From: an uncultured Bacteroidales bacterium | GTDB lineage: Bacteria; Bacteroidota; Bacteroidia; Bacteroidales; UBA4417 | NCBI GenBank assembly: GCA_903879715.1 | Contig: CAIRMR010000119.1 | Span: 1 to 47,252 of the forward strand | Direction of reading: 5' to 3' | DNA: 47,252 nucleotides | Part shown: piece by piece, positions 1-9,413 of the stretch | How positions within the stretch are numbered: position 1 is the stretch's first letter | How the letters are laid out: every line of letters begins with the position of its first letter | The notes under the pieces: model-generated | What the model saw: only the letters and a program-made list of their open reading frames with translations | Database searches by the model: none | Told to the model about the DNA's origin: nothing | Translations under genes and position numbers: made by a program

Positions 1-255
1 GATAAATCTGCCGAAAAGATCGTGAAGACGGTGAAATTGACCGGTGCAATTGTTAACGGGCCGATTCCTCTTCCAACCGACAAAAAAATCTACACTGTTC
101 TTAAATCGACTTTTGTAAATAAAAAATCGCGGGAGCAGTTCGAATTGAGTTCTTACAAAAGGTTACTGGATATCTACAGCTCAACAGCCAAAACTATTGA
201 TGCTTTGATGAAACTGGAGTTACCTAGCGGAGTGGAAGTAGAAATTAAGATCTGA
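1..255 (+). CDS. rpsJ: 30S ribosomal protein S10 (5' end outside window)
   Basis: The reading frame is open from base 1 ([10 protein letters not shown]) and ends at TGA 253-255, giving 84 residues. S10 is normally about 101 residues, so about 17 N-terminal residues lie upstream of the window. The GTG at 22 is an internal valine, not the start. S10 is part of the 30S head and also binds NusB in antitermination complexes (family knowledge). It is the first gene here of the S10 operon. In relatives fusA, rpsG and rpsL lie upstream, which is inference for this genome. Confidence 0.96.
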   Translation, partial: DKSAEKIVKTVKLTGAIVNGPIPLPTDKKIYTVLKSTFVNKKSREQFELSSYKRLLDIYSSTAKTIDALMKLELPSGVEVEIKI

Positions 256-312
256 TCATAATCAGGTTTGTAGTTTAAAGAATCAAAAAAGAAACATTAA
301 TATCTCGATATA

Positions 313-942
313 ATGTCAGGAATTATCGGAAAAAAAATAGGAATGACCAGCATGTTCGACGCCAACGGCAAAAACGTGGCTTGCACAGTTATTGAAGCTG
401 GTCCTTGCTTTGTGACCCAGGTCAGGACAATGGAGAATGACGGTTACGAAGCCATTCAACTCGCCTACGAGGATAAAAAGGAAAAGCATTCGAACAAAGC
501 TGAAATGGGCCATTTCAAAAAGGCTGGTATTACACCTAAACGTGTAGTTGCTGAGTTCACACGTTTTGAAGTGGATCATCAGAAAACATTTGGTGATATC
601 CTCAAAGTGGATATCTTCGAAGAAGGAGAATTTATTGATGTAGTCGGAACTACCAAAGGTAAAGGTTTCCAGGGTGTTGTTCGCCGTCACGGCTTTGCTG
701 GTGTAGGTGGTGCAACTCACGGACAGCACAACCGGTTGAGAGCTCCGGGATCAGTAGGTGCTTCATCCTACCCAAGTAAAGTTTTCAAAGGAATGCGTAT
801 GGCAGGCCATATGGGTGTAGATCGCGTTAAAATGATCAACCTCCAGATTCTGAAGATAGTTACTGAAAAAAATCTGCTTGTAATAAAAGGTTCCGTACCA
901 GGAGCAAATGGTTCATATGTAATTGTTGAAAGATGGAGCTAG
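313..942 (+). CDS. rplC: 50S ribosomal protein L3
   Basis: L3 is one of the primary 23S rRNA binding proteins and its long loop reaches the peptidyl transferase centre. The 209-residue protein starts with the typical [10 protein letters not shown] segment and carries the conserved loop around residues 135-165 ([17 protein letters not shown], then [13 protein letters not shown]). The loop reads ASSYPSK where the E. coli protein has a glutamine-bearing segment methylated by PrmB, so that modification is probably absent (inference). Its stop overlaps the rplD start by 10 bases, which suggests translational coupling. Confidence 0.98.
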   Translation: MSGIIGKKIGMTSMFDANGKNVACTVIEAGPCFVTQVRTMENDGYEAIQLAYEDKKEKHSNKAEMGHFKKAGITPKRVVAEFTRFEVDHQKTFGDILKVDIFEEGEFIDVVGTTKGKGFQGVVRRHGFAGVGGATHGQHNRLRAPGSVGASSYPSKVFKGMRMAGHMGVDRVKMINLQILKIVTEKNLLVIKGSVPGANGSYVIVERWS

Positions 943-1562
943 TAGTATATAACATCAAAGGCGAAAAGACTGACAAAACGGTTACGCTCAACGAAAGTGT
1001 TTTCGAAGCAACACCTAACGATCACGCCATCTATCTTGATACCAAACAGTATCTTGCTAACCAACGTCAGGGTACACACGCTTCACTTGAGAAATCAATG
1101 GTAAGCGGAAGTACAAAGAAACTGAAGAAACAAAAAGGCACCGGTGGTGCACGTGCAGGTAGCCGTAAATCACCATTGTTCAGAGGCGGAGCCCGCGCAT
1201 TCGGTCCACAACCACGCGACTATAGTTTCAAACTGAACAAAAAACTTAAAAAGCTGGCTCGTTTATCTGCATTGGCTTATAAGTTAAAAGAGAACAACAT
1301 CATGGTTATTGAGGATTTCAACTTCGAAGCTCCAAAAACCAGTTCTTATGCCGCAGTTCTTACAGCGCTCAAATTAAACGGACGCAAAACATTATTGGTT
1401 ACACCTGAAAATATCCAGAACATTGTGCTTTCATCGCGCAACCTGAAAAAAGCAAAAGTAACCCGTGCCTGCGACCTGAATACATTCGATATTCTCAATG
1501 CACAAAACCTGATACTTCTTGTAAGTTCAGTTAATGAAATTGAAAAATCGTTCGAAAATTAA
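933..1562 (+). CDS. rplD: 50S ribosomal protein L4
   Basis: L4 lines the narrow part of the nascent peptide exit tunnel. In E. coli it also represses its own operon, and whether it does so here cannot be seen. The 209-residue protein contains the extended basic tunnel loop near residues 65-95 ([19 protein letters not shown]). The start ATG sits inside the last codons of rplC (10-base overlap), so no separate ribosome binding site is available and coupling is likely. A 36-base gap separates it from rplW. Confidence 0.98.
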   Translation: MELVVYNIKGEKTDKTVTLNESVFEATPNDHAIYLDTKQYLANQRQGTHASLEKSMVSGSTKKLKKQKGTGGARAGSRKSPLFRGGARAFGPQPRDYSFKLNKKLKKLARLSALAYKLKENNIMVIEDFNFEAPKTSSYAAVLTALKLNGRKTLLVTPENIQNIVLSSRNLKKAKVTRACDLNTFDILNAQNLILLVSSVNEIEKSFEN

Positions 1563-1598
1563 TAACACCGTTAGCAATAACACTAAATAATAATAGCG

Positions 1599-1889
1599 AT
1601 GGGTATCATCATCAAGCCGATCATAACCGAAAAAATGACAGCTCTTGGCGAAAAGCTGGGACGATATGGATTTGTTGTGGACAAACGTGCCAACAAATTG
1701 CAAATCAAAAAAGCTGTCAAGGAATTGTATGGCGTTGAAGTGGAAGAAGTCAATACCATGACATATGCCGGCAAACGTAAATCACGCTTTACCAAAGCAG
1801 GGGTTTTATCCGGTAAGACCAATTCATTTAAAAAGGCTATCATCACGTTAGCTAAAGGCGAATCAATAGATTTTTACAGCAATATCTAA
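1599..1889 (+). CDS. rplW: 50S ribosomal protein L23
   Basis: L23 sits at the exit of the peptide tunnel and is the docking point for trigger factor and SRP (family knowledge). The protein is 96 residues, the usual size, and shows the family segments IIKPIITEKMTALGE at the N-terminus and the basic loop TYAGKRKSRF near residues 55-65. It begins at ATG 1599 after an A-rich leader without a Shine-Dalgarno sequence, as is normal in Bacteroidetes. Confidence 0.97.
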   Translation: MGIIIKPIITEKMTALGEKLGRYGFVVDKRANKLQIKKAVKELYGVEVEEVNTMTYAGKRKSRFTKAGVLSGKTNSFKKAIITLAKGESIDFYSNI

Positions 1890-1895
1890 GGAATA

Positions 1896-2720
1896 ATGGC
1901 TCTCAAGAAATTTAAACCAACCACACCTGGTCAGCGTTTCAAGGTTATCAGCACCTTCGACGAAATCACCACTTCGGTGCCCGAGAAAAGTTTGCTTGAA
2001 CCTCAGCATAAGTCTGGTGGTCGTAATCACGACGGCAAAATGACTATGCGTTACATGGGTGGTGGTAATAAACAACACTACCGTGTAATCGATTTCAAAC
2101 GCGAAAAAGATAATATTCCAGCCGTTGTAAAGACGATTGAGTATGATCCGAACCGTACAGGCCGTATCGCCCTGTTATGGTATGCCGACGGCGAAAAACG
2201 TTACATCATTGCTCCTAATGGACTTAAAGTTGGCCAGGAATTAGTATCTGGTTTAGGAGCAGCTCCTGAAGTAGGAAATGCACTTTTTATGAGCGAGATA
2301 CCTTTCGGTACCATGATTCATAACATCGAGCTACGTCCAGGCCAAGGTGCAAAGTTGGTTCGTAGCGCCGGTGCATCAGCACAGTTGATGTCACGTGACG
2401 GTAAGTTCGCAGTTGTTAGAATGCCTTCAGGCGAAACCCGCTTTATCTTGCAAACTTGCAAAGCTACTGTAGGAATGGTATCGAACGGTGATCATCAACT
2501 TGAAATCTCTGGAAAAGCAGGCCGCTCACGCTGGCTTGGCCGCAGACCACGTACCCGTCCTGTAGTAATGAACCCTGTCGATCACCCAATGGGTGGAGGC
2601 GAAGGTAGAGCTACCGGTGGACACCCACGTACCCGTAAGGGCACTCCAGCTAAGGGCTTCAAAACCCGCTCGAAGACAAACGCTTCGAACAAATACATCA
2701 TCGAAAGAAGGAAGAAGTAA
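1896..2720 (+). CDS. rplB: 50S ribosomal protein L2
   Basis: L2 is a primary 23S rRNA binding protein needed for subunit association and peptidyl transferase function. The 274-residue protein has the full C-terminal signature with the histidine-containing loop ([19 protein letters not shown], about residues 228-246) and a basic tail. The gene starts only 6 bases after the rplW stop, with AAGGA just ahead of the ATG. It is a normal, complete family member. Confidence 0.98.
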   Translation: MALKKFKPTTPGQRFKVISTFDEITTSVPEKSLLEPQHKSGGRNHDGKMTMRYMGGGNKQHYRVIDFKREKDNIPAVVKTIEYDPNRTGRIALLWYADGEKRYIIAPNGLKVGQELVSGLGAAPEVGNALFMSEIPFGTMIHNIELRPGQGAKLVRSAGASAQLMSRDGKFAVVRMPSGETRFILQTCKATVGMVSNGDHQLEISGKAGRSRWLGRRPRTRPVVMNPVDHPMGGGEGRATGGHPRTRKGTPAKGFKTRSKTNASNKYIIERRKK

Positions 2721-2738
2721 TTTAATACATAAAGCATT

Positions 2739-3011
2739 ATGAGCCGTTCGCTTAAAAAAGGCCCCTTCATTGATTTCAGACTTGAAAAAAAGGTTCTTGA
2801 CCTGATTGAAAGTAAAAAGAAAGTTGTAATCAAAACATGGTCAAGGTCATCAACTATAACCCCTGACTTCGTAGGCCAGACTATAGCTGTTCATAACGGG
2901 AATAAATTTATTCCTGTATATGTAACCGAAAACATGGTTGGACATAAACTAGGAGAATTCAGCCCTACCCGAATTTTCAGGGGACATGCTGGAAATAAAG
3001 GTAAGAAGTAA
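2739..3011 (+). CDS. rpsS: 30S ribosomal protein S19
   Basis: S19 forms part of the 30S head together with S13 and contacts the A-site tRNA region. The 90-residue protein begins with the typical [12 protein letters not shown] and contains [22 protein letters not shown]. Length and sequence are normal. It lies between rplB and rplV, as in nearly all bacteria. Confidence 0.98.
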   Translation: MSRSLKKGPFIDFRLEKKVLDLIESKKKVVIKTWSRSSTITPDFVGQTIAVHNGNKFIPVYVTENMVGHKLGEFSPTRIFRGHAGNKGKK

Positions 3012-3026
3012 TAAGACTTAGCAACA

Positions 3027-3464
3027 ATGGGAGCAAGAAAACATAATTCAGCTGAGGCAAGAAAAGAGGCAAACAAGACATTGTTCTTTGCCAAATTGAA
3101 CGACTGCCCTTCCTCACCCAGGAAAATGAGGCTTGTAGCCGACCTGGTTAATGGGAAAAATGTAGAAAACGCATTGCACATTCTGCAACATACACCTAAC
3201 TATGCCGCTGAAAAGTTGCAGAAGCTGTTGAAATCAGCTCTCGCCAACTGGCAGGTTAAAAACGAAGGTGTACGTATGGAAGACAGCAATCTCTTCGTAA
3301 AAGAGGTTAAAGTTGACGGCGGCCGCTCACTAAAGAGGGTTCAGCCAGCACCACAGGGACGTGCACACCGTATTAAAAAACGCTCAAACCATGTAACAGT
3401 TATACTTGGCAGCAAAGCGAAAAAAGAAGAAACTGAAATAGTAACAAATAATCCAAAAGCCTAA
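3027..3464 (+). CDS. rplV: 50S ribosomal protein L22
   Basis: L22 lines the exit tunnel opposite L4 through a long beta hairpin. The 145-residue protein is longer than the E. coli protein (about 110) because of an N-terminal addition and a lysine/glutamate-rich C-terminal tail. The hairpin region near residues 100-122 ([20 protein letters not shown]) is conserved. The last base of its TAA is the first base of the rpsC ATG (TAATG), a typical coupling arrangement. Confidence 0.97.
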   Translation: MGARKHNSAEARKEANKTLFFAKLNDCPSSPRKMRLVADLVNGKNVENALHILQHTPNYAAEKLQKLLKSALANWQVKNEGVRMEDSNLFVKEVKVDGGRSLKRVQPAPQGRAHRIKKRSNHVTVILGSKAKKEETEIVTNNPKA

Positions 3465-4258
3465 TGGGACAAAAGTGTAATCCGATCGGCAACAGGTTAG
3501 GTATCGTAAAAGGATGGGATTCTAACTGGTACGGTGGTAAGAAATTTGCAAGTAAACTTGTTGAAGACGATCAAATCCGTAAGTATTTGAATGCACGTCT
3601 GTCAAAAGCAGGTATCTCGCACATCATTATCGAACGTACCCTCAAGTTGGTAACTGTCACAATCAATACTGCCCGCCCTGGTATCATTATAGGCAAGGCT
3701 GGACAGGAAGTTGACAAGCTCAAAGAAGAGTTGAAGAAACTGACTGGTAAAGAAGTTCAGATAAACATTTCAGAAATTAAACGTCCTGAATTAGATGCTG
3801 TAATTGTAGGTAATACCATTGCACGCCAGTTGGAAGGACGTATTTCATACCGCAGGGCTATCAAAACCGCTATCACAGCAGCAATGCGTGTTGGTGCCGA
3901 AGGGATGAAAGTTCAGATATCAGGTCGTTTGGGTGGAGCTGAAATGGCACGCCGCGAGCAATTCAAAGAAGGACGTATTCCTTTGCATACATTACGTGCA
4001 GATATCGATTACGCTCTTGCTGAAGCTCAGACAACATACGGCAAGCTTGGAATCAAAACCTGGATCATGAAAGGTGAAATCTACGGGAAAGTAGACCTCG
4101 TACCAGGAACAGACAATATTGTTAAGGACAACAAACCGGCACATGGCCAGGGTCGTCCTGATCGTAAAGGTGGTCCACGCGGAGATCGTGACCGTGATCG
4201 TGGAAGCGACCGTGGAGGAGATCGTGGTGGAGACCGTCGCCCAAGGAATAAAAAATAA
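3464..4258 (+). CDS. rpsC: 30S ribosomal protein S3, with Arg/Gly/Asp-rich tail
   Basis: S3 shapes the mRNA entry channel of the 30S subunit and contributes to its helicase activity. The protein has a KH domain with the motif [16 protein letters not shown] near residues 67-82 and a conserved C-terminal domain ([30 protein letters not shown], split around residues 160-190). After about residue 220 comes an extension of 40 or so residues dominated by repeated D-R and R-G-G units ending RRPRNKK. Such tails occur in other Bacteroidetes (recollection), and their role is not known to me. Start overlaps the rplV stop by one base. Confidence 0.97.
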   Translation: MGQKCNPIGNRLGIVKGWDSNWYGGKKFASKLVEDDQIRKYLNARLSKAGISHIIIERTLKLVTVTINTARPGIIIGKAGQEVDKLKEELKKLTGKEVQINISEIKRPELDAVIVGNTIARQLEGRISYRRAIKTAITAAMRVGAEGMKVQISGRLGGAEMARREQFKEGRIPLHTLRADIDYALAEAQTTYGKLGIKTWIMKGEIYGKVDLVPGTDNIVKDNKPAHGQGRPDRKGGPRGDRDRDRGSDRGGDRGGDRRPRNKK

Positions 4259-4297
4259 ATAAAGGAATAAAGTACTCATCATCATATAGTTTTAGCG

Positions 4298-4726
4298 ATG
4301 TTACAGCCTAAAAGAACAAAATACAGGAAGCAGCAGAAGGGTAAAATGAAAGGAAACGCAAAACGCGGATCTGAACTATCTTTCGGTTCATTTGGTATCA
4401 AAGCGCTTGAAGAAGTGTGGCTTACCGGTCGTCAGATAGAAGCAGCCCGTCAGGCAATCACCCGTTACATGAAACGTGAAGGCCAGTTGTGGATCCGTAT
4501 CTTCCCTGACAAACCTGTTACCAAGAAACCTGCCGAAGTACGTATGGGTAAAGGTAAAGGTGCTCCTGAATATTTCGTTGCACGTGTTACACCCGGAAGA
4601 TTACTTTTCGAGTTGGAAGGTGTACCGCAAGAAATTGCAAAGGAAGCCTGCCGCTTAGGTTCACAGAAACTGCCGATCGCCGTGAAATACGTTGTTCGCA
4701 GGGATTATGAAGAAAAATTAGCTTAA
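4298..4726 (+). CDS. rplP: 50S ribosomal protein L16
   Basis: L16 binds near the A site and helps position tRNA on the 50S subunit. The 142-residue protein shows the classical start [16 protein letters not shown] and the central motif [19 protein letters not shown] near residues 70-88. The arginine next to that motif is hydroxylated by a cupin enzyme in E. coli, which cannot be judged here. Length is normal. Confidence 0.98.
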   Translation: MLQPKRTKYRKQQKGKMKGNAKRGSELSFGSFGIKALEEVWLTGRQIEAARQAITRYMKREGQLWIRIFPDKPVTKKPAEVRMGKGKGAPEYFVARVTPGRLLFELEGVPQEIAKEACRLGSQKLPIAVKYVVRRDYEEKLA

Positions 4727-4774
4727 CCTGGCTAACCGACAATCAAGAGTTGCCAACAGTATAATAGAAGCAAA

Positions 4775-4996
4775 ATGAAACAAGAAGTTATCCGTGAACT
4801 ATCAACTCCCGAGTTGATTGAAAGACTCGACGAAGAACGCATGCAGCTTAACAAACTGAAAATGAACCATGCTGTTTCTCCATTAGAGAACCCAAACAAA
4901 ATTAAAGCTTATCGCAGAACAGTAGCCCGTTTGGTTACCGAATTGCACAAGCGGAAATTAGAATCGGCAGCAGCTAACAAGGCTAACAAACAATAA
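4775..4996 (+). CDS. rpmC: 50S ribosomal protein L29
   Basis: L29 is a small two-helix protein at the tunnel exit beside L23. The 73-residue protein has the typical [16 protein letters not shown] beginning and the motif [17 protein letters not shown], with an alanine/asparagine/lysine tail. It sits between rplP and rpsQ, its conserved place. Confidence 0.96.
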   Translation: MKQEVIRELSTPELIERLDEERMQLNKLKMNHAVSPLENPNKIKAYRRTVARLVTELHKRKLESAAANKANKQ

Positions 4997-5007
4997 TTTT
5001 CACAGCA

Positions 5008-5265
5008 ATGGAAGAAAGAAACCTCAGAAAAGAAAAAACAGGTCTTGTTGTAAGCAATAAAATGGAGAAATCCATTGTCGTTCAGGTCGAAAGGCGCGTA
5101 AAGCACCCTAAATACCACAAGTTTGTAAAAAAGACCTCAACATTTGCTGCACACGACGAAAACAATGAATGTGGTATTGGTGATACAGTACGCATTTCCG
5201 AAACCCGTCCTCTGAGCAAGACAAAATGCTGGAGATTAGTTGAAATCATTGAAAGAGCTAAATAA
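5008..5265 (+). CDS. rpsQ: 30S ribosomal protein S17
   Basis: S17 is a primary 16S rRNA binding OB-fold protein that helps start 30S assembly. The 85-residue protein has [19 protein letters not shown] at the N-terminus and the family motif [18 protein letters not shown] near the end. It is the last gene of the E. coli-type S10 operon, but here only 2 bases separate it from rplN, so S10 and spc gene sets are probably one transcription unit. Confidence 0.97.
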   Translation: MEERNLRKEKTGLVVSNKMEKSIVVQVERRVKHPKYHKFVKKTSTFAAHDENNECGIGDTVRISETRPLSKTKCWRLVEIIERAK

Positions 5266-5267
5266 TT

Positions 5268-5636
5268 ATGATACAGCAGGAATCAAGACTTACGGTAGCC
5301 GATAACAGCGGTGCTAAAGAGGTACTCTGTATAAGAGTGCTGGGTGGCACTAACAGGAAGTATGCCTCCGTGGGCGATAAGATCATCGTTTCGGTGAAAA
5401 AAGCCCTTCCCTCAGGTAATATCAAGAAAGGTACAGTTGCTAAAGCTGTTATAGTTCGCACAAGTAAGGAAATACGTCGTGCCGACGGTTCTTACATCAG
5501 GTTCGACGACAATGCAGTAGTCCTTATCAACACTGCCGGCGAAATGATCGGAACCCGTATCTTCGGGCCGGTTTCAAGGGAACTCAGGGAAAAGCAGTAC
5601 ATGAAAATTGTTTCACTCGCACCTGAAGTGCTTTAA
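5268..5636 (+). CDS. rplN: 50S ribosomal protein L14
   Basis: L14 is a core 50S protein at the subunit interface and the binding site of the silencing factor RsfS. The 122-residue protein begins [19 protein letters not shown] and carries the family signature [19 protein letters not shown] near residues 65-85. Its length is exactly that of the family. No promoter-like gap precedes it. Confidence 0.98.
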   Translation: MIQQESRLTVADNSGAKEVLCIRVLGGTNRKYASVGDKIIVSVKKALPSGNIKKGTVAKAVIVRTSKEIRRADGSYIRFDDNAVVLINTAGEMIGTRIFGPVSRELREKQYMKIVSLAPEVL

Positions 5637-5648
5637 TCAAAAGAAACT

Positions 5649-5972
5649 ATGAGTACGAAAGTTCATATCAAAAAAGGGGATAACGTGAAGATCCTTGCCG
5701 GAGACTCGAAAGGGAAAACCGGGAAAGTATTGGAAGTGGAAGTAGAATCCTACAAAGCTATTGTTGAGAATGTTAATCTTGCGACCAAACATTCAAAACC
5801 AAACGCTAAAAATCCTAAAGGCGGTATCGTCAAACAGGAAATGCCTATTCACATCTCAAACCTTATGCTTGTTGATGGAAGCGGAAAAGCTACCCGCATC
5901 AGCCGTAAGAAAGATGAAAAGACCAATAAAACTGTCAGAGTTTCAAAAAAATCCGGGGAGGTAATTAAATAA
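5649..5972 (+). CDS. rplX: 50S ribosomal protein L24
   Basis: L24 starts 50S assembly by binding the 5' domain of 23S rRNA through a KOW motif. The 107-residue protein shows [20 protein letters not shown] at residues 8-27, the KOW segment, and the family motif [22 protein letters not shown]. Its TAA overlaps the ATG of rplE by one base. Confidence 0.97.
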   Translation: MSTKVHIKKGDNVKILAGDSKGKTGKVLEVEVESYKAIVENVNLATKHSKPNAKNPKGGIVKQEMPIHISNLMLVDGSGKATRISRKKDEKTNKTVRVSKKSGEVIK

Positions 5973-6520
5973 TGGAATATTCAGCTCGCCTAAAGGAAAA
6001 GTACCACAAGGAAGTAGTTCCCGCTTTAACGGAACAGTTCCAGTACAAAAATCATATGCAGGTTCCTAAACTGGTTAAAATCTGTTTGAACCAGGGACTT
6101 GGAACTGCTATATCGGATAAAAAAATTATAGACGTTGGCGTAGCCGAAATGACAGCAATCGCTGGTCAAAAAGCTGTTTCAACCAAGTCAAAAAAGGATA
6201 TCTCCAACTTCAAGTTGCGTAAGAATATGCCGGTAGGCGTTCGCGTAACACTAAGAGGTCAGCAGATGTACGAATTCCTCGACAGGCTTGTTGCTATTGC
6301 AATACCACGTGTACGTGACTTCCGTGGAATTAACGCGAAAGGTTTCGACGGCCGTGGTAACTATACCATGGGAATTACCGAACAGATCATATTCCCTGAA
6401 GTAGTTATCGATAAGGTTTTGAAAATTAACGGAATGGATATTACATTCGTTACTACAGCCAAAACTGACAAGGAATGCATGGCACTGTTAAAAGAATTTG
6501 GTTTACCCTTTAAGAAATAA
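5972..6520 (+). CDS. rplE: 50S ribosomal protein L5
   Basis: L5 binds 5S rRNA in the central protuberance and contacts S13 in the 30S head. The 182-residue protein has the motifs [12 protein letters not shown]-like near residue 34 and [19 protein letters not shown] near residues 123-141. It starts on the overlapping TAATG with rplX. Length and composition are normal. Confidence 0.98.
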   Translation: MEYSARLKEKYHKEVVPALTEQFQYKNHMQVPKLVKICLNQGLGTAISDKKIIDVGVAEMTAIAGQKAVSTKSKKDISNFKLRKNMPVGVRVTLRGQQMYEFLDRLVAIAIPRVRDFRGINAKGFDGRGNYTMGITEQIIFPEVVIDKVLKINGMDITFVTTAKTDKECMALLKEFGLPFKK

Positions 6521-6531
6521 CCTACAATACT

Positions 6532-6801
6532 ATGGCAAAAGAATCATTAAAAGCTAGAGAGGTAAAACGGCAGAAACTGGTAGATAAATATGCTGCTAAA
6601 CGTGCTGCTCTCAAAGCTGCCGGCGACTATGTTGGATTACAGAAATTACCAAAAAACTCAAATCCGATCCGCTTGCACAACCGTTGCAAAATTACAGGCA
6701 GGCCAAAAGGATATATGAGGCAATTCGGAGTTTCCCGTATCAACTTCCGTTTCATGGCTCTCGACGGCTTAATCCCGGGCGTTAAAAAAGCCAGCTGGTA
6801 A
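6532..6801 (+). CDS. rpsN: 30S ribosomal protein S14, zinc-free type
   Basis: S14 is needed for assembly of the 30S head. The 89-residue protein is the long form without the two CxxC pairs of the zinc-binding type. It has a single cysteine in [20 protein letters not shown], the conserved C-terminal segment. It therefore does not need zinc for folding, as also seems true for L36 in this cluster. Confidence 0.97.
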   Translation: MAKESLKAREVKRQKLVDKYAAKRAALKAAGDYVGLQKLPKNSNPIRLHNRCKITGRPKGYMRQFGVSRINFRFMALDGLIPGVKKASW

Positions 6802-6836
6802 AATAAATACAGAAACAATTAATTATAAGATACAAA

Positions 6837-7235
6837 ATGATCACAGATCCGATTGCAGATTATCTTACTAGAATAAGGAATGCCGTGATGGCCAACCACA
6901 GGGTTGTTGAAATTCCTGCATCTAATCTCAAGAAGGAGATAACAAAAATCCTCTTCGACCAGGGATACATTCTAAACTTCAAATTTGAAGAAGATACAAA
7001 ACCTGGTGTTATTAAGATCGCTCTCAAATACCACCCTGTAACCAAGCAATCAGCAATTACGCAGATTGAAAGGGTTAGTAAACCAGGTTTACGCCGATAT
7101 GTTGGTAACGACAACCTTCCACGGGTTCTTAACGGACTTGGAATAGCCATAGTGTCCACATCACACGGACTTATGACTGATAAGGATGCTAAAACCCAAA
7201 ATGTAGGTGGCGAAGTAATTTGTTACGTTAGCTAA
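6837..7235 (+). CDS. rpsH: 30S ribosomal protein S8
   Basis: S8 binds the central domain of 16S rRNA early in assembly. In E. coli it also represses the spc operon, which cannot be judged here. The 132-residue protein starts [19 protein letters not shown] and ends with the family signature [19 protein letters not shown] followed by GGEVICYV. It is complete and typical. Confidence 0.98.
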   Translation: MITDPIADYLTRIRNAVMANHRVVEIPASNLKKEITKILFDQGYILNFKFEEDTKPGVIKIALKYHPVTKQSAITQIERVSKPGLRRYVGNDNLPRVLNGLGIAIVSTSHGLMTDKDAKTQNVGGEVICYVS

Positions 7236-7236
7236 T

Positions 7237-7246
7237 AAAAAGGAGG
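7237..7246 (+). promoter_or_regulatory. Strong Shine-Dalgarno site of rplF
   Basis: The sequence AAAAAGGAGG lies 8 bases ahead of the rplF ATG and matches the anti-Shine-Dalgarno core perfectly. This is unusual here, because nearly all genes in the operon have only A-rich leaders. Confidence 0.75.
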
Positions 7247-7254
7247 AAATAAGA

Positions 7255-7812
7255 ATGTCGAGAATTGGAAAATTGCCGATTACGGTTCCTTCCGGAGTTA
7301 CAATCACAGTGTCAGATAAAAACCTTGTTACCATTAAAGGTTCCAAAGGTGAGCTGAAACAACAGGTAGATCCGGATATTATCGTTAAGGTTGAAGATAA
7401 TCAGCTGCTTGTTCAGCGCCCAACCGAACAACAACGTCACCGTTCAATGCACGGATTGTACCGTTCACTGCTTTTTAACATGGTTAAAGGTGTCAGCGAA
7501 GGATTTACAGTGCAGCAGGAACTGGTTGGTGTTGGTTACAAAGCTGTAGTTGTAGGTCAGACTATCGAACTTGCACTGGGCTACTCACACAACTTCTTTT
7601 TCGAATTGCCAACCGAAATTCAGGTTAGCGCTATTACAGAAAGAGGAAAGAACCCCATTATTACAATGGTATCGCACGATAAACAACTTATCGGCCAGGT
7701 AGCTGCTAAAATCAGGTCGCTGCGCAAACCAGAACCATACAAAGGAAAAGGTATCAAGTTTGTAGGCGAAGTACTGAAACGTAAAGCTGGTAAATCAGCA
7801 TCGGATAAATAA
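7255..7812 (+). CDS. rplF: 50S ribosomal protein L6
   Basis: L6 lies near the factor-binding region of the 50S subunit and is needed for its late assembly. The 185-residue protein has the duplicated fold of the family. It begins MSRIGKLPITVPSGV and ends with the signature RKPEPYKGKGIKFVGEVLKR. It is one of the few genes in the window with a perfect AAGGAGG ribosome binding site. Confidence 0.98.
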   Translation: MSRIGKLPITVPSGVTITVSDKNLVTIKGSKGELKQQVDPDIIVKVEDNQLLVQRPTEQQRHRSMHGLYRSLLFNMVKGVSEGFTVQQELVGVGYKAVVVGQTIELALGYSHNFFFELPTEIQVSAITERGKNPIITMVSHDKQLIGQVAAKIRSLRKPEPYKGKGIKFVGEVLKRKAGKSASDK

Positions 7813-7842
7813 TCATTGAGAACAGCATAATACTTTTAATCG

Positions 7843-8205
7843 ATGTCATTCAAAGTAGATAAAGAATACAGGAGACTGAAGATCAAGAAACGTGTTCGCA
7901 AAACCATTACTGGTAGCGGCGAGCGCCCACGCATGACAGTTTTCCGCAGCAATAAAGATATATATGTACAGTTGATCGATGATCAGTCGGGTACAACATT
8001 AGCAGCTGCATCATCACGCGCTAAAGGTATAGCGGATCAAAAAGTTACCAAGAGTGAGCAAGCCAAACTCGTTGGAAAACTAATAGCAGAACGCGCCCTC
8101 GAAAGCGGAATTCTGACAGTAGTTTTCGATCGTAACGGTTATCTGTATCACGGTAGAGTAAAAGCCCTGGCTGATTCAGCCAGAGAAGGTGGCATCAAAT
8201 TTTAA
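7843..8205 (+). CDS. rplR: 50S ribosomal protein L18
   Basis: L18 binds 5S rRNA and brings it to the 50S subunit together with L5. The 120-residue protein has the basic N-terminus [23 protein letters not shown] and the C-terminal motif [23 protein letters not shown]. Start and length match the family. Confidence 0.97.
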   Translation: MSFKVDKEYRRLKIKKRVRKTITGSGERPRMTVFRSNKDIYVQLIDDQSGTTLAAASSRAKGIADQKVTKSEQAKLVGKLIAERALESGILTVVFDRNGYLYHGRVKALADSAREGGIKF

Positions 8206-8213
8206 TTACAGCT

Positions 8214-8732
8214 ATGGCAAACACAATCACAAACAGAGTTAAATCGAGCGATACCGAACTTAAGGACAGGCTCGTCTCCATACAGCGCGTTACTAAGGTT
8301 ACCAAAGGAGGTCGTACTTTCACTTTCTCAGCTATTGTTGTAGTTGGAAACGAAAACGGAATTGTTGGTCACGGTCTTGGTAAAGCTAAGGAAGTACAGG
8401 CTGCAATTGCTAAAGGAATTGAAGATGCCAAGAAAAACCTGGTGCGTATACCTGTTTTTAAAGGAACAATTCCTCACGAACAATTAGGTAAATACGGCGG
8501 AGCTTTAGTTTTCATGAAACCCGCAACCGCAGGTACTGGTGTTATAGCCGGTGGTGCAATGCGTGCAGTACTCGAAAGCGTTGGAGTTAAAGATGTATTG
8601 GCTAAATCAAAAGGCTCGTCAAATCCTCACAGTGTTGTTAAAGCAACTATCGAAGGACTTTGCCAACTCAGAGATGCTCATTCAGTAGCTCAGTTACGTG
8701 GTATAAGCATGGACAAAGTTTTTAACGGTTAA
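8214..8732 (+). CDS. rpsE: 30S ribosomal protein S5
   Basis: S5 acts in decoding accuracy and in the mRNA entry helicase together with S3 and S4. The 172-residue protein has the double-stranded-RNA-binding-like N-terminal domain ([19 protein letters not shown] near residue 30) and the conserved [20 protein letters not shown] segment. Only 8 bases separate it from rplR. Confidence 0.98.
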   Translation: MANTITNRVKSSDTELKDRLVSIQRVTKVTKGGRTFTFSAIVVVGNENGIVGHGLGKAKEVQAAIAKGIEDAKKNLVRIPVFKGTIPHEQLGKYGGALVFMKPATAGTGVIAGGAMRAVLESVGVKDVLAKSKGSSNPHSVVKATIEGLCQLRDAHSVAQLRGISMDKVFNG

Positions 8733-8751
8733 CCACTAAAAATATAGCGCG

Positions 8752-8931
8752 ATGAGAAACGTGAGAATCACACAAATTAAAAGTGGTATTAAACAACCCG
8801 AACGTCAGAAACGTACACTACGTGCACTTGGCATCAGCAAAATGAACCGCCCTGTTGATCATGTAGCAACCCCCCAGATAGAAGGCATGATAAAAGCTAT
8901 CAGCCATTTATTGAAAGTGGAAGAAATTTAA
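8752..8931 (+). CDS. rpmD: 50S ribosomal protein L30
   Basis: This small gene encodes a 59-residue protein beginning MRNVRITQIKSGI and containing the family core RTLRALGISKMNRPVDHVATP (split near residue 30). L30 is a small protein bound to 23S rRNA and is absent from some bacterial groups. It sits in its conserved place between rpsE and rplO and ends at TAA 8929-8931. The leader shows no Shine-Dalgarno sequence. Confidence 0.96.
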   Translation: MRNVRITQIKSGIKQPERQKRTLRALGISKMNRPVDHVATPQIEGMIKAISHLLKVEEI

Positions 8932-8961
8932 TTGTCAATCCCTTTATAGAAAGTATATAAC

Positions 8962-9408
8962 ATGGATCTAAGTAATTTAAAGCCGGCAGAAGGCGCTACA
9001 AAAACTGATAAACGAATTGGTCGTGGCCAGGGATCAGGACGTGGTGGAACATCTACCCGCGGGCATAAAGGTGCCAAATCCCGTTCAGGTTACAAACACA
9101 AACGTGGTTTTGAAGGCGGTCAGATGCCTTTGTTCCGCCGTGTGCCTAAAGGTGGCTTCCGAAATATAAACAGGGTAGAATATACCGGACTGAATATTGA
9201 CGTGCTTGAAAAACTTGCTGAAACCAGAGGCTTAAACGTTATAACTCCTGAAATTCTCAGGGAAAACGGTCTTCTTGGTAAAAATGACCTTCTTAAAATA
9301 TTAGGTCGTGGCGAACTGAAAGCAAAAATGGATGTTACAGCCAATGCATTCTCAGCTAAAGCAATCCAGGCAATCGAATCAGTAGGTGGAACTGTCACAA
9401 AACTCTGA
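8962..9408 (+). CDS. rplO: 50S ribosomal protein L15
   Basis: L15 is a late-assembly 50S protein with a long glycine/arginine-rich N-terminal arm. The 148-residue protein shows that arm ([20 protein letters not shown], residues 20-39) and the family segment [18 protein letters not shown] near residues 49-66. It is followed after 5 bases by secY, the usual order. Confidence 0.98.
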   Translation: MDLSNLKPAEGATKTDKRIGRGQGSGRGGTSTRGHKGAKSRSGYKHKRGFEGGQMPLFRRVPKGGFRNINRVEYTGLNIDVLEKLAETRGLNVITPEILRENGLLGKNDLLKILGRGELKAKMDVTANAFSAKAIQAIESVGGTVTKL

Positions 9409-9413
9409 ACTTA

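Noticed and set aside
316-729. - strand frame opposite rplC, and similar frames opposite other ribosomal genes
   Set aside because: They are antisense shadows of highly conserved genes and show no recognisable protein features.
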